A stretch of 64,000 bases of DNA from Mucilaginibacter segetis (GTDB lineage: Bacteria > Bacteroidota > Bacteroidia > Sphingobacteriales > Sphingobacteriaceae), in assembly GCF_016522075.1 (NCBI RefSeq), contig NZ_JAEHFW010000003.1, forward strand, positions 682,001 to 746,000, given 5' to 3'. A program made the position numbers and the translations under genes. This document shows, piece by piece, positions 63,724 through 64,000 of this stretch. Numbering within the stretch: position 1 is the first letter of the stretch; every line of letters starts with the position of its first letter. The notes beneath the pieces are model-generated. The model was not told the DNA's origin. It saw only the letters and a list, made by a program, of their open reading frames with translations, and searched no databases.

Positions 63724-64000
63724 TTATTTAATGGGCTTGCCGTCGACGTCAAGCTCAATAATAGGATAACCCAATTGCTGAAGACCTGGTAAAATCCGGG
63801 CTTTATCACCCACTACCAAAATTATCATATGGTCGGTATCCAGATACTTTTTAGCCAGTTGATTAATTTCGGTTGATGTAATGTTATTTAATATACTGCT
63901 TTGCTCTTCTACATAAGATGGTTTAAGTCCATACTCCTGTATACGTGATAAGAATGCCGCTTTTTGCCCGTTAGTTTCGTATCGGCGTGCATCGCTTTGG
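63724..64000 (-). CDS. M16-family zinc peptidase, C-terminal part
   Basis: The reverse-strand frame enters at the window edge and ends with TAA at 63724-63726; 91 codons are visible. The sequence (FLSRIQEYGLKPSYVEEQ, LAKKYLDTDHMIILVVGDK, ending LDVDGKPIK) is the C-terminal half-domain of insulinase/M16 peptidases, in particular the ...MIILVVGD strand. The zinc motif HxxEH lies outside. Typically exported in Bacteroidota and often in pairs. Truncated only by the window. Confidence 0.8.
   Translation of the reverse strand, partial: QSDARRYETNGQKAAFLSRIQEYGLKPSYVEEQSSILNNITSTEINQLAKKYLDTDHMIILVVGDKARILPGLQQLGYPIIELDVDGKPIK

Overview
The window is a stretch of Bacteroidota chromosome, most like a soil or plant-associated Sphingobacteriaceae member (Mucilaginibacter/Pedobacter type). 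The grounds are AT-rich DNA (about 40% GC by eye), promoters resembling the Bacteroidota form (TTG, about 19 bases, TAnnTTTG), few Shine-Dalgarno sequences, typical Bacteroidota families (carboxypeptidase-regulatory-like outer-membrane barrels, propeller-type hybrid kinases, Gluconate_2-dh3 small subunits) and many twin-arginine exported sugar enzymes. Both ends cut genes: an M1 metallopeptidase on the left and an M16 peptidase on the right.

Layout. 1-8.9 kb: M1 peptidase (partial), a YyaL/DUF255 thioredoxin-fold protein, a SlyD-like isomerase, an exported MORN/TonB-C-like protein, a large outer-membrane barrel and a fatty acid desaturase. 9.0-24.4 kb: a long co-directional block of oxidative sugar catabolism, with two GMC flavo-dehydrogenases, two Tat-exported small subunits, one cytochrome c lipoprotein, two Gfo/Idh/MocA oxidoreductases, four TIM-barrel sugar isomerase/epimerases, an MFS permease, a PD40 propeller protein and a DUF1080 protein. 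This is the gene set expected for periplasmic 3-keto-glycoside formation and breakdown. A 1388-residue hybrid sensor kinase follows at once. 28.9-33.1 kb: NIPSNAP protein, CrtI-like flavoprotein, KduI and a uronate-type SDR. 33.2-39.9 kb: mixed housekeeping (TMEM175-like channel, PNPOx-like protein, YceH, epimerase, LuxE-like ligase, PH/SHOCT protein, TyrS, AcpH-like protein). 40.1-47.9 kb: ribosomal protein S1, an MG2-type envelope protein, PyrR-PyrB and a flavin amine oxidase. 48.0-57.2 kb: an alpha-glucan cluster (GH65 phosphorylase, GH13, GH31, branching enzyme). 57.2-61.8 kb: a glycolytic operon pfkA / kinase-like protein / gapA, a divergent NrtR-type Nudix regulator, and a second GlcNAc-kinase-like gene.

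The right end holds tRNA-Arg(TCT) and then about 1.1 kb with no credible protein gene. On the reverse strand this stretch looks like one long structured non-coding RNA of about 600 nt. It has its own promoter, an intrinsic terminator, several hairpins capped by GNRA or UUCG-type tetraloops, and complementary 5' and 3' ends. I could not match it to RNase P RNA, tmRNA, 6S or SRP RNA, and it is the strongest candidate here for something undescribed. A second notable point is the kinase-like protein between pfkA and gapA, whose phosphate-binding motif is lost although its paralogue 2 kb away keeps it.

Functionally the window links several sugar routes. The 9-24 kb block would oxidise glycosides in the periplasm and pass electrons to a cytochrome. 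The uronate genes feed KDG or mannonate routes. The GH65/GH13/GH31/GlgB genes turn over alpha-glucans. PfkA and GapA carry the products through glycolysis, with a sugar-type regulator between the two kinase paralogues.
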